In this document: positions 26,478 through 35,002 of the stretch, one piece after another | Layout: each line of letters starts with the position of its first letter | Position numbering within the stretch: position 1 is the first letter of the stretch | DNA from: Streptomyces zhihengii | GTDB taxonomy: Bacteria; Actinomycetota; Actinomycetes; Streptomycetales; Streptomycetaceae | Direction: 5' to 3' | NCBI RefSeq assembly: GCF_016919245.1 | Contig: NZ_JAFEJA010000001.1 | Location: forward strand, 2,294,001-2,358,000 | Length of the DNA stretch: 64,000 nt | Notes under the pieces: generated by a model | Databases searched by the model: none | Seen by the model: the letters and a program-made list of their open reading frames with translations, nothing else | What the model was told of the DNA's origin: nothing | Translations under genes and position numbers: made by a program

Positions 26478-28444
26478 ACGCCCGCCGCCTTCGACGCCGC
26501 GTCGATCGCGGCCAGCGACCGCCGGGCCTGGTTGCGGTCGGTGGTGTACCAGAAGTCCGGCAGCGAGGCCCGCAGATAGCTGCCGTACCGCGCGTTGGCC
26601 AGCCGAGGGTCGAGCACCGCGACGACGCCGCGGTCCCCCGTGGCCCGCACCAGCCGTCCGGCGCCCTGGGCCATCAGCAGCGCCGCGTGCGTCGCCGCGA
26701 CGGCCATGAAGCCGTTGCCGCCGGCCTCCTCCACGGCCTTCTGCCGCGCGCTCATCAGCGGGTCGTCGGGCCGCGGGAACGGAATGCGGTCCATGACCAC
26801 GAGCTGGCAGCTCGGCCCCGGCACGTCCACGCCCTGCCACAGCGACAAGGTGCCGAACAGGCAGGTCTGCGGATCGGCGGCGAAATTCTTGATCAGCTCG
26901 CCGAGCGTCTCCTCGCCCTGGAGCAGGATCGGATTGTCCAGCCGCCCCCGCAGCTCCTCCGCCGCCGCCTGCGCCGCCCGCATCGACGAGAACAGCCCGA
27001 GGGTGCGGCCGCCGGCGGCCTCCACCAGCTCGGCCAGTTCGTCCATCATGTCGCCGCGCGAGCCCTCCCGGCCCGGCGTCGCCAGATGGCGGGCCACATA
27101 GAGGATGCCCTGCTTCGGGTAGTCGAACGGGGAACCGACGTCCAGCCCCTTCCACTGGGGCACGTCCTCTCCCCCGGTGCCCTCGGGGGCCAGCCCGAGG
27201 GAGGCGCCGACACCGTTGAAGTCGCCGCCGAGCTTCAGGGTCGCGGAGGTGAGCACCACCGACCGCTCGGTGAAGAGCTTCTCCCGCAGCAGCCCGGACA
27301 CCGACAGCGGCGCCACCCGCAGCGAGGCCCCGAAGCGGTCGTGGCGCTCGTACCAGACGACGTCGTACTCGGAGCCATGGGTGATCCGCTCCGCCACGGC
27401 GTGGATGCTCTCCACCGACGCCAGCGCCTGCTTGCGCACGGCGTCCTCGTCCTGGACCGACTTGTCGCGGGTGGAGCCCATCGCGGAGATCACCGTACGG
27501 GCGGCGTCGCGCAGCGCCATCAGCGCGTAGCCGAGGTCCTCGGGGACGGTCTCCAGGCGGCCCGGCAGGGCCAGCTCCATGACGCGTTCGAACCCCTCGG
27601 AAGCGGTCTGGAGGGCGTCCGCGGCCTTCTCGTTGACCAGCTTCGCGGCACGGCGGACCGCGCGGTTGACCTGGCCCGGGGTGAGCTCGCCCGTGGCGAC
27701 GCCCGTCACCCGGGAGACCAGCTCATGGGCCTCGTCGACGATCAGCACCTCGTGCTGGGGCAGCACCGGAGCGCCCTCGATCGCGTCGATCGCGAGCAGG
27801 GCGTGGTTGGTGACCACGACGTCCGCGAGCTTGGCGCGCTCACGGGCCATCTCCGCGAAGCACTCCGCCCCGTAGGCGCACTTGGAGGCGCCGAGGCACT
27901 CCCGGGAGGAGACCGAGACCTGGCTCCAGGCGCGGTCCGAGACGCCCGGGGTCAGGTCGTCGCGGTCGCCGGTCTCGGTCTCGTCGGCCCAGTCGCGCAT
28001 CCGCAGCAGGTCCTGGCCGAGCTTGCTCGTCGGGGCGGCGGCCTCGAACTGGTCGAAGAGGCCCTCCTCCTCGTCCTGCGGAGCGCCCTCGTGCAGCCGG
28101 TGGAGGCACAGGTAGTTCGACCGGCCCTTGAGCATGGCGAACTCGGGGCGCCGTCGCAGCAGCGGGTGCAGGGCGTCCACCGTGCGCGGCAGGTCGCGCT
28201 CGACGAGCTGGCGCTGGAGCGCCAGGGTGGCCGTGGCGACCACCACCCGCTCGCCGTGCGCCAGGGCCGGCACCAGGTAGCCGAGCGACTTGCCGGTGCC
28301 GGTGCCGGCCTGCACCAGGAGGTGGGAGCTGTCGTCGATGACTCCGGCAACGGCCTCGGCCATGCTGGCCTGTCCGGGCCGTTCCACACCGCCCACGGCG
28401 GTGACGGCGGCGTGCAGGAGCTCGGGGAGGGATGGCTTCGTCAT
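26474..28444 (-). CDS. dinG: DinG/XPD-type ATP-dependent DNA helicase
   Basis: 656 residues. SF2 helicase of the XPD/DinG group. Walker A is LVQAGTGTGKSLGYLV (about 35-50) and the DEAH box is VLIVDEAHELVSR. Between them are four spaced cysteines (NYLCLHRLHE, SSRECLGASKCAYGAECFAEMA) able to hold a 4Fe-4S cluster. C-terminal motifs include LFGTLSLWQGVDVPG and MAQGAGRLVRATGDRG. It unwinds DNA 5'-3' and acts on R-loops or damaged forks. I see no LexA box in front. Its TAG stop lies in the CTAG at the end of the MITE-like element, so the element may have altered the last codons. Confidence 0.92.
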   Translation of the reverse strand: MTKPSLPELLHAAVTAVGGVERPGQASMAEAVAGVIDDSSHLLVQAGTGTGKSLGYLVPALAHGERVVVATATLALQRQLVERDLPRTVDALHPLLRRRPEFAMLKGRSNYLCLHRLHEGAPQDEEEGLFDQFEAAAPTSKLGQDLLRMRDWADETETGDRDDLTPGVSDRAWSQVSVSSRECLGASKCAYGAECFAEMARERAKLADVVVTNHALLAIDAIEGAPVLPQHEVLIVDEAHELVSRVTGVATGELTPGQVNRAVRRAAKLVNEKAADALQTASEGFERVMELALPGRLETVPEDLGYALMALRDAARTVISAMGSTRDKSVQDEDAVRKQALASVESIHAVAERITHGSEYDVVWYERHDRFGASLRVAPLSVSGLLREKLFTERSVVLTSATLKLGGDFNGVGASLGLAPEGTGGEDVPQWKGLDVGSPFDYPKQGILYVARHLATPGREGSRGDMMDELAELVEAAGGRTLGLFSSMRAAQAAAEELRGRLDNPILLQGEETLGELIKNFAADPQTCLFGTLSLWQGVDVPGPSCQLVVMDRIPFPRPDDPLMSARQKAVEEAGGNGFMAVAATHAALLMAQGAGRLVRATGDRGVVAVLDPRLANARYGSYLRASLPDFWYTTDRNQARRSLAAIDAASKAAGV

Positions 28445-28497
28445 AGCGCGCCCAGCCTACGGGTCGCCACTGACAGCACGATCACTTCGCGCCGTCC

Positions 28498-30360
28498 TCA
28501 CGGTGCCGCCAGCGGATTGGGCACCGTGCCGTGGACGGCCGCGTGGGGCCGGTGCGGGCGGTCGCGGTAGCCGTCGAGGTGGAGGCGGTTGCGGTTGAGA
28601 CAGAGCCGGTCGATGCGTTCCGTGAGCAGGTCGAACAGTTCGTAGCGCTCCTTCAGGTCGGGGAAGAGCGCCTGGTGGCGCAGGATCTCCTCCCTGACCA
28701 GGGCGAAGAACTGCTCCTCGGGGACGCCGAGCTGGTCCTCGGCGAGCGGGGCGAGGTAGCGGAAGACGCCCACGAAGAGCCCGGAGTGGATGAACTGGGT
28801 GAGGAAGGCGGGCTCCTCCGTCAGCAGCACCCCGCGCACCTCGGCCGGCATGGTGTCGTGCTCGGGCAGCGGCCGGGCGCTGATGTTCACGTCGTCGACG
28901 AAGTCCTTGATCGCCAGCCGCACCGGGACGTCGTGCTCGTCGTAGACCACGATGGCGTTCTCTCCGTGCGGGGAGAAGACCGTCCCGTAGCGGTAGAGGA
29001 AGCGCAGCAGCGGCGGCAGCAGCGCCGCGAACAGCCGCCGGAGCCAGACGGCGGGCGCCAGGCCCGAACGCTCCACCAGCTCGGCGACGAAGGCGCGGCC
29101 CGCCGGGTCGGTGTGCAGCAGCGAGGCGAGGGTGCGCGCCCGCTCCCCGGGGTCGAGACGGGGGACGAGGGGCTCGCGCCAGATGGCTCCCAGCAGCTCC
29201 TTGTACTGGTACGGGACGTCGTCGAGCCGGTCGTACAGCGGATGCTCGACCGTCACCGATGCGACCTCGCCGAGCAGGATCACCCGGCACTCGTCGCGCA
29301 GGAAGGCGTCCGCGTCGCGCAGGCCCTGCACCCAGGCGGTGACCGCGGGGGCGGCGAGCGTGCGCTCGGTCGGCAGCCCGCGCCAGACCAGGGTGTTGAG
29401 GACGGACAGCGGCAGCTTGACGGTGTGCCGTTCGGGCCGGCCGGTGTTCACGAAGGTGCGCACCGACTGCTGCGGCAGGCGCAGGTCCCCGTCGGTGGGC
29501 AGCGGCACGATCTCCCGGCGGGCGACGGCGGGCGCGTAGAGCGGGAGCAGCACCTCGTCCCACTGCCAGGGGTGCACCGGCAGGAGCAGATAGGCGGACG
29601 GGTCCAGGCCCTGCTCGCGCAGCGCCGCGTCGAACCGGGCGCGGGTGGCGTCGTCGAGTTCCCGGGCGTACAGGTCCGGCGGCAGCGCGAGGGCGGGGAC
29701 GCCCCGGTAGGCGGCGAGGCGGGTGCTGACCGCGATCCAGGGCAGGGCGGCGGGGCGGCGGGACTCCGGGGCCCAGCGCGCGGTGTCGGACGCGGAGAAG
29801 CCGATGCGGCCCTTGTTCAGGACGATCCACGGGTGTCCGGTCTGGTGGCCCTCCAGTTCGGCGTAGCCGAGTCCGGCCAGCTCGGCGGCGGTGAGGGCGG
29901 TGTGGTCGAGCGCGGTGTCGGCGGTGAGGGTGACGGAGAGCTCGCGCAGCAGGTGGCCGAGGGTGGCGCCGTCGATGCCGAGCGTCTCGCGGGCCCGGGA
30001 GAGGAAGGCCAGCGGGTCGGTGAAGGGCCGCCCGTCCCAGGCGACGGAGTCCGCCTCGACGCGCCAGCTCCCGTAGGCGCCCCGGCGGGCCCGGAAGGTG
30101 AGGCGGCCGGCGTCGCCGAGGCCGAGGACGTACGGGGCGGCGGCCGCGGCCCCGCCGGGGCCCGCGGGACCGGCGGTGTCGTCGTCGGGGCGCGGGGTGA
30201 GGATCTCCTCGTACGCGAACTCGCCGATCATCTTGGCCAGCAGCCGGCTCCCGGCGCGTTCCCAGTTCCGCGCGGTCAGCCCGGGCGGAGTGCCGAGCAC
30301 GGTGGGCGGCGGGGCGCCGGGCGCGGTGGTGGCGTCACGACGGGCGGGGGTCTTCGGCAC
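28498..30360 (-). CDS. NRPS-independent siderophore synthetase (IucA/IucC family), second in operon set
   Basis: 620 residues from the GTG at 30360, with GAGGAG 6 nt upstream. An IucA/IucC core (about 120-420) includes LEGHQTGHPWIVLNKGRIGFS-like family signature residues (GHP-x4-K-x-RIGF). A C-terminal FhuF-like part contains YRYGTVFSPHGENAIVVYDE and IKDFVDDVNISARPLP. Such enzymes adenylate a carboxylate, often citrate, and condense it with an amine. It is the last of four genes transcribed together (aminotransferase, NIS synthetase, acyltransferase, this gene). It probably carries out the second condensation, as IucC or RhbF do. Confidence 0.92.
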   Translation of the reverse strand: MPKTPARRDATTAPGAPPPTVLGTPPGLTARNWERAGSRLLAKMIGEFAYEEILTPRPDDDTAGPAGPGGAAAAAPYVLGLGDAGRLTFRARRGAYGSWRVEADSVAWDGRPFTDPLAFLSRARETLGIDGATLGHLLRELSVTLTADTALDHTALTAAELAGLGYAELEGHQTGHPWIVLNKGRIGFSASDTARWAPESRRPAALPWIAVSTRLAAYRGVPALALPPDLYARELDDATRARFDAALREQGLDPSAYLLLPVHPWQWDEVLLPLYAPAVARREIVPLPTDGDLRLPQQSVRTFVNTGRPERHTVKLPLSVLNTLVWRGLPTERTLAAPAVTAWVQGLRDADAFLRDECRVILLGEVASVTVEHPLYDRLDDVPYQYKELLGAIWREPLVPRLDPGERARTLASLLHTDPAGRAFVAELVERSGLAPAVWLRRLFAALLPPLLRFLYRYGTVFSPHGENAIVVYDEHDVPVRLAIKDFVDDVNISARPLPEHDTMPAEVRGVLLTEEPAFLTQFIHSGLFVGVFRYLAPLAEDQLGVPEEQFFALVREEILRHQALFPDLKERYELFDLLTERIDRLCLNRNRLHLDGYRDRPHRPHAAVHGTVPNPLAAP

Positions 30361-30419
30361 GGGGACTCCTCGGGTGGGTCCGATGCGGGGCGGACGGTGG
30401 AGGGAACGCGGCGGCACGG

Positions 30420-31157
30420 TCACAGCACCCCGCGCAGCGCGCGCTCCCGGATCATGAGCGCGGCCCGCTTCCCGGGCAGGGCGACCTCGGCGGAGAAGCG
30501 GAACCCGGCGGCCAGGAAGGCGGACACGGAGGGGGTGTTGCGCACATCGGGTTCGGCGACGACCCGTGCGCAGCGCGGGCGGAGATCCAGCACGAGGTCG
30601 GCGACGGCCCGCAGGAGCACGGACCCGACCCCCCGCCCGCGGTCCCGGGAGCCGCCGATCAGGACGTGCACGCCGGTGTCGTGCGGACGCGCCGGGTAGT
30701 GCCGGGCCAGTGGATCGAGGTCGGCCCGGTAGATCTCGAAGTAGCTCATCGCGGTGCCGTCGAGGACGCCCAGGCAGGGCGTGCTGTGGCCGGTGGCGAG
30801 CTGCTCGCGCAGATGGGCGAGGGTCACGGACTCGGGGCCCGCGAGCTCCCAGTAGGCCGCCACGGCCGGGTCGTTCATCCAGCCGGCCAGCAGGCCGAGG
30901 TCCCGTTCCGGGACGACGGGCACCAGCCGCAGGTCACCGGCGGAGGTGGCGACGGGCCCCCAGGGGGATGCACCGGCCGCGGGCGGCACCCCGCCGGGAG
31001 CCACGGCGTCACCGGCGGCGGGCCCCCAGGGGGATGCACCGGCCGCGGGCGGCACCCCGCCGGGAGCCACGGCGTCACCGGCGGCGGGCTCGTCGGGCCG
31101 GGGGCCGCCGGAGTGCGCGGCGGCGCCGTCGGCGCCGCGCGCTGCGGGTATGGGCAC
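30420..31157 (-). CDS. GNAT acyltransferase, siderophore type (IucB/RhbD-like)
   Basis: 245 residues from a GTG with GGAGACC upstream. The C-terminal 180 residues are a GNAT domain of the siderophore lysine/diamine N-acyltransferase type: LAGWMNDPAVAAYWELAG, TPCLGVLDGTAMSYFEIYRAD, HVLIGGSRDRGRGVGSVLL (acyl-CoA loop) and AEPDVRNTPSVSAFLAAGF. It presumably acylates an amine that the flanking synthetases couple. The first 65 residues are low complexity and contain a perfect 22-residue tandem duplication from a 66-bp DNA repeat (30954-31085). It sits between the two NIS synthetase genes. Confidence 0.88.
   Translation of the reverse strand: MPIPAARGADGAAAHSGGPRPDEPAAGDAVAPGGVPPAAGASPWGPAAGDAVAPGGVPPAAGASPWGPVATSAGDLRLVPVVPERDLGLLAGWMNDPAVAAYWELAGPESVTLAHLREQLATGHSTPCLGVLDGTAMSYFEIYRADLDPLARHYPARPHDTGVHVLIGGSRDRGRGVGSVLLRAVADLVLDLRPRCARVVAEPDVRNTPSVSAFLAAGFRFSAEVALPGKRAALMIRERALRGVL
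30954..31085. repeat. Perfect 66-bp tandem duplication
   Basis: Copies at 30954-31019 and 31020-31085 are identical and in frame, adding 22 residues to the acyltransferase N-terminus. Perfect identity suggests recent slippage. Confidence 0.95.
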
Positions 31158-31188
31158 GGGGGTGGTCTCCTCTCGTCGGCCGCGCCGC

Positions 31189-33249
31189 TCAGGAGTGGAG
31201 CGGGTTGGCGAGGGCGACGTAGACGGACTGGGTGTCGACGGGGCCGACGAGTTCGTCGAGGCCCCGCAGCCGGGTCAGCAGGTTCGCCTTGGAGCGGAGC
31301 ACGTCCGCGTCGAGGAGCCGGCCGGGCAGCGGGGAGCCCAGGGCCGTGTGGGCCGCGAGGAAACGGCGCAGGGCGGCGAGGAGCACCCGCTCGTCGGCGA
31401 GGCCCTGGGAACCGAACGCGCCGACGAGACCGAGGATGTTGTTGATCCCGAGGTAGTAGGCGAAGCGCTCGTCCGTGACGGCGTCGGAGACGAAGGTGTC
31501 GCTGGCGGTGCCGATGCCGGGCAGCCTGCGGTCGAGCGCCTCGCGGTGCGACTCGCGGAAGTAGTAGCCCTGGTTGTCCCGGTAGCGCCCGCCGGCCGGC
31601 CAGCCCTGCGCGTCGAGGAGGACCAGCGTGTTCTGCTGGTGGGCCTCCAGGGCGATGCCCGCGGTGGCGTCGAGCCACAGCACCGGCAGCACGACCTTGT
31701 CGAGGTAGCGCAGGAACCACTCGGCGGACACGGCCGCGCGGGGGCGGCCGGTGCGGGCGGCGAGGGTGTCGACGACGTCGGCGAGCCGCGAGTACGTCCC
31801 CTCCCGGCCCGGCATGGGGCGGGGCGAGGTGAGGGCGGCGACGCAGACCGCGTCGTCGCCGGGACCGAAGGGGTTGTGGCGCAGCACGACGTCGAGGCCG
31901 GCGACGGGGCCGCCGCCGGGGGCGTCGGCCCCGAGCCAGGCCGGGTCGCGGACGATGTCGAACCCGGGGTGGACGGCGCGCCACCGGTCGCCGAGCCCGG
32001 TGCGCAGCAGCCGGTGCACCTCGACGCCGCGGTGCAGCTCCTTGCGGAGGTTCTCCCGGCGGGAGTTGGTGATCCGCACACCGAGCGAGAGCTTGAGCAT
32101 CACCGGCGCACCGGGCCGGTGGACGGTGCGGACGGAGGAGGTGGGGTACCAGTCCTCGCCGTGCGCCCCCAGGTCGTGCAGCAGTCCGGCGTCGAGGAGG
32201 GCGGCCACGGCGGGGCGGTGCGCCAGGTCGCGCGCCTGCCAGGGGTGGAGCGGGAGGGCGGCGCACCCCTCGGGGACGGCGAGGCCCCCGGCGAGCCGGG
32301 CGGTGAGCCGCTCGGCGGGGAGCGGGCGGCCCTGCTCGGTCCAGGCGGAGTCGGTGGCGAGGACGGAGCGGTCGACGGCCATCCAGTGGAGGGCGAACGC
32401 GCCGTGCAGCTCCGGCGAGTAGCGCCGCACCTCGGACTCCGAGAGGCCCTCCCGGCTCTTCGGCGCGGGGTGCAGGGGGTGGCCGAGGAGCAGCGACTGC
32501 TCGGCGGCGAGGAAGTGGTCGGCGTGGGCGGGCGGCGCCGGGCGGCGGCGGCGCTCGGCGAGGAAGAGCGCGGTGTGCCGCACCGAGTCGGCGACGCGCC
32601 CCACGAGGTCGGCGCCCTCGGCCTGACCGGCCTCCCGGCCGAGCAGGGCGGCGACGGTGACCGCGTCGGCGGTGCCGGCCCCGCGCGGGCTGCCCTCCAG
32701 GACGGGGGGCCCGAAGCGGTGCCATCCGGCGGCGGACCAGTGGCGGACGGGGACGCGCAGCGCGGTGCCGCTGGCGTCGAGGGGGATGCGCAGGGTGTCG
32801 CCTGCGGGGGCGGGGATGCCGCGCTCCCGTACCCAGCAGCGCACCAGGTTCTCGCAGGCCGCGCCGTCCGCCGCCCGGTAGGGGTCCGGGTCGTCGAGAT
32901 GGTCCCCGGCGGCCGTGGCGGGACGGGGGCCGGTGCTCTCCGCGGCGGGGTCCACGGCCGCCGGGCGGGGAGCCTCGGGCACGGGGGCCGTCACGCCGGG
33001 AGCCTCGGGCACAGGCCCGGTCACCGGTTCCGGACGGGGGGCCTCCGCGGCGGGGTCCACGGCCGCAGGCCCCCTGCCGGGTGCGTCGCCCGGCCCCCTG
33101 CCGGGTGCGTCGTCGAGGCCGCCGCCCGACTGGCGGGGCACCGTCGGCGCCTCGCACGCGAGCGGGCCGCCCGTCGTGCCTCGGTCGTGGGGCGCGGCGG
33201 CGGGGCGGCCGTGGGCCTCGGGCACTTCGGGGGCGGGGGTGGGATTCAC
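31189..33249 (-). CDS. NRPS-independent siderophore synthetase (IucA/IucC family), first of two
   Basis: 686 residues from a GTG with GAGGAA 6 nt upstream. Residues 1-115 are a Pro/Ala/Gly-rich extension made of repeats (DAPGRGP twice, AAVDPAAE twice, VPEAPR variants). The core starts near DDPDPYRAADGAACENLVRC, has LLLGHPLHPAPKSREGL (substrate/ATP signature), VMLKLSLGVRITNSRRENLR (NIS motif), and a C-terminal FhuF-like region (ALEAHQQNTLVLLD, RDNQGYYFRESHRE). It should couple a citrate-like carboxylate to the amine made by the upstream aminotransferase branch. A later start that removes the extension is possible. Confidence 0.9.
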   Translation of the reverse strand: MNPTPAPEVPEAHGRPAAAPHDRGTTGGPLACEAPTVPRQSGGGLDDAPGRGPGDAPGRGPAAVDPAAEAPRPEPVTGPVPEAPGVTAPVPEAPRPAAVDPAAESTGPRPATAAGDHLDDPDPYRAADGAACENLVRCWVRERGIPAPAGDTLRIPLDASGTALRVPVRHWSAAGWHRFGPPVLEGSPRGAGTADAVTVAALLGREAGQAEGADLVGRVADSVRHTALFLAERRRRPAPPAHADHFLAAEQSLLLGHPLHPAPKSREGLSESEVRRYSPELHGAFALHWMAVDRSVLATDSAWTEQGRPLPAERLTARLAGGLAVPEGCAALPLHPWQARDLAHRPAVAALLDAGLLHDLGAHGEDWYPTSSVRTVHRPGAPVMLKLSLGVRITNSRRENLRKELHRGVEVHRLLRTGLGDRWRAVHPGFDIVRDPAWLGADAPGGGPVAGLDVVLRHNPFGPGDDAVCVAALTSPRPMPGREGTYSRLADVVDTLAARTGRPRAAVSAEWFLRYLDKVVLPVLWLDATAGIALEAHQQNTLVLLDAQGWPAGGRYRDNQGYYFRESHREALDRRLPGIGTASDTFVSDAVTDERFAYYLGINNILGLVGAFGSQGLADERVLLAALRRFLAAHTALGSPLPGRLLDADVLRSKANLLTRLRGLDELVGPVDTQSVYVALANPLHS

Positions 33250-33313
33250 GGGGCTTCCTCGGGGGGTGGGCCGGGGGGCGGCGGAAGGCGGTGACGGGCG
33301 CGGACGGGGTGGC

Positions 33314-34681
33314 TCAGCGGGGCGGGGCCGCCCCGGCCCCGGCGGTGCGCTCCGCTGCGGCGAGGGCGTCGGCGAAGCGGTCGAGGACGGCGGCGGCCTG
33401 CTCGTCGGTGAGGGTCAGCGGGGGCAGCAGCCGCACCACGGACGACTCCCGGCCGCCCAGTTCGACGATGAGCCCGCGCTCCAGGCAGGCCCGGCGGACG
33501 GCGACGGCGAGGCGGGGGGCCGGGGGCGGCACCGGCAGGTCGGGCGACTGGGACGCGGGGTCGACCAGTTCGACGCCGATCATCAGCCCCCGGCCGCGGA
33601 CGTCGCCGATGCAGGCGTGCGCGGCGGCGAGTCCCTGGAGGCTCGCGAGCATCCGGGCGCCGAGGCTCGCGGCGCGCTCGGCGAGGCCGTTCTCGCGGAC
33701 GTAGGCCAGAGTGGCGGCGCCCGCGGCCATGGCGAGCTGGTTGCCGCGGAACGTTCCGGCGTGGGCGCCGGGCTGCCAGGCGTCGAGCCCGGAGCGGTAG
33801 ACGATCACGGCGAGCGGGAGGGAGCCGCCGATCGCCTTCGACATGACCATCACGTCGGGCACCACGCCGCTGTGCTCGACGGCCCAGAACCTGCCGGTGC
33901 GCCCGACGCCCGTCTGCACCTCGTCGGCGATCAGCGGGATGGAGCGGTCGGCGGTCAGGACGCGCATCCGCCGAAGCCAGTCGTCGGGCGCCGGGATCAC
34001 CCCGCCCTCGCCCTGCACCGGCTCCAGGATCATGCCCGCCGGTGCGGGGACGCCGCCCCGGGGGTCGTCGAGGAGGTTCTCGGTCCACCGGGCGGCCAGT
34101 TCGGCGCCGCGGCCCCCGCCGGCCCCGAACGGGCAGCGGTAGTCGTACGGGTAGGGCAGCCGGGTCACCCCCCGGACGCCGGTGGCGCCGCCGGAGACGT
34201 CGAGGGCGCCGGCCGTCATGCCGTGGTAGGCGCCGGTGAAGGCGAGCATGCCCTGCCGGCCGGTCGCGGTGCGCACCAGCTTGAGGGCGGCCTCGACGGC
34301 GTCGGTGCCCGCCGGGCCGCAGAACTGGATCCGGGCGTCGTCGGCGAACCGCGGCGGCAGCGTGGCGAACAGCTCCGTGGTGAAGGCGTCCTTGACGGGT
34401 GTGGCCAGGTCGAGGACATGCAGCGGTGCGCCCGACGCGAGGACCTTCTTGATGGCCTCCAGGACGACCGGGTGGTTGTGCCCGAGGGCCAGGGTGCCCG
34501 CGCCGGACAGGCAGTCGAGGTAGCGGCGGCCGTCGGCGCCCTCGATCGTGAGGCCCCGGGCGCGTACGGGCACGATCGGCAGCGAGCGCGCGTAGGTGCG
34601 GGCCGCGGACTCGCGGAGCGACTGCCGGTGCAGGATCCCCTCGTGCGCGGTGGTCGGTGCCGTCGGGGCTGGTTCGGTCAC
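33314..34681 (-). CDS. Diaminobutyrate-2-oxoglutarate-type aminotransferase, class III (RhbA-like)
   Basis: 455 residues from the GTG at 34681. A TTG at 34687 is two codons earlier and better spaced from GGAGG (10 versus 16 nt), so the start is uncertain. It is a PLP enzyme: CLSGAGTLALGHNHPVV, FCGPAGTDAVEAALKL, AYHGMTAGALDVSG, LIADEVQTGVGRTG, and the PLP lysine in VMSKAIGGSLPLA. It moves an amino group between glutamate and aspartate semialdehyde to make 2,4-diaminobutyrate, as RhbA and EctB do. As first gene of the NIS operon it most likely supplies the diamine precursor. No ectoine genes are nearby. Confidence 0.9.
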   Translation of the reverse strand: MTEPAPTAPTTAHEGILHRQSLRESAARTYARSLPIVPVRARGLTIEGADGRRYLDCLSGAGTLALGHNHPVVLEAIKKVLASGAPLHVLDLATPVKDAFTTELFATLPPRFADDARIQFCGPAGTDAVEAALKLVRTATGRQGMLAFTGAYHGMTAGALDVSGGATGVRGVTRLPYPYDYRCPFGAGGGRGAELAARWTENLLDDPRGGVPAPAGMILEPVQGEGGVIPAPDDWLRRMRVLTADRSIPLIADEVQTGVGRTGRFWAVEHSGVVPDVMVMSKAIGGSLPLAVIVYRSGLDAWQPGAHAGTFRGNQLAMAAGAATLAYVRENGLAERAASLGARMLASLQGLAAAHACIGDVRGRGLMIGVELVDPASQSPDLPVPPPAPRLAVAVRRACLERGLIVELGGRESSVVRLLPPLTLTDEQAAAVLDRFADALAAAERTAGAGAAPPR

Positions 34682-34687
34682 GGCCAA

Positions 34688-35002
34688 GGCTGTCGGTCCT
34701 CCCGCTGGTGCGCCTGCTGGTCTCCCCCGGGCCCCGGCCCGCCGCGCCAACCCGGGGGCGGGCGGCGGCCGTTGTCCCGCTGGTACCAACGACGCGGGGC
34801 GCGGCGGATCACGGGGTGACGGGAAGATCCTTGGCGCGGCGGAACCGCGGACCTGCTGCACGCCGTCCCCAACGGCACCGGCATAGTGGGGGCCGCACCC
34901 GGTCACCGGGTGGTGCCGGAGACGGCACGCGACACCGACATGTACGACACGCTGCGACGTTCCCGACGAAGCGCGGCACCGAAGTCCCAGGGGGATCACG
35001 AG
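34688..35002. other. Divergent promoter region siderophore operon / protease 1
   Basis: 315 bp without a gene. I looked for the Streptomyces DmdR iron box (TTAGG-type 19-bp palindrome) on both strands and found none. No clear promoter hexamers were identified. Confidence 0.55.

Noticed and set aside
26280..26480. Small protein encoded inside the MITE-like element
   Set aside because: Frames through the element have no ribosome site and extend from its terminal repeats into neighbouring sequence; such spurious proteins are typical of dispersed repeats.
33314..34687. Ectoine-type ectB
   Set aside because: The enzyme family fits, but ectA, ectC and ectD are absent and the neighbours are siderophore synthetases.
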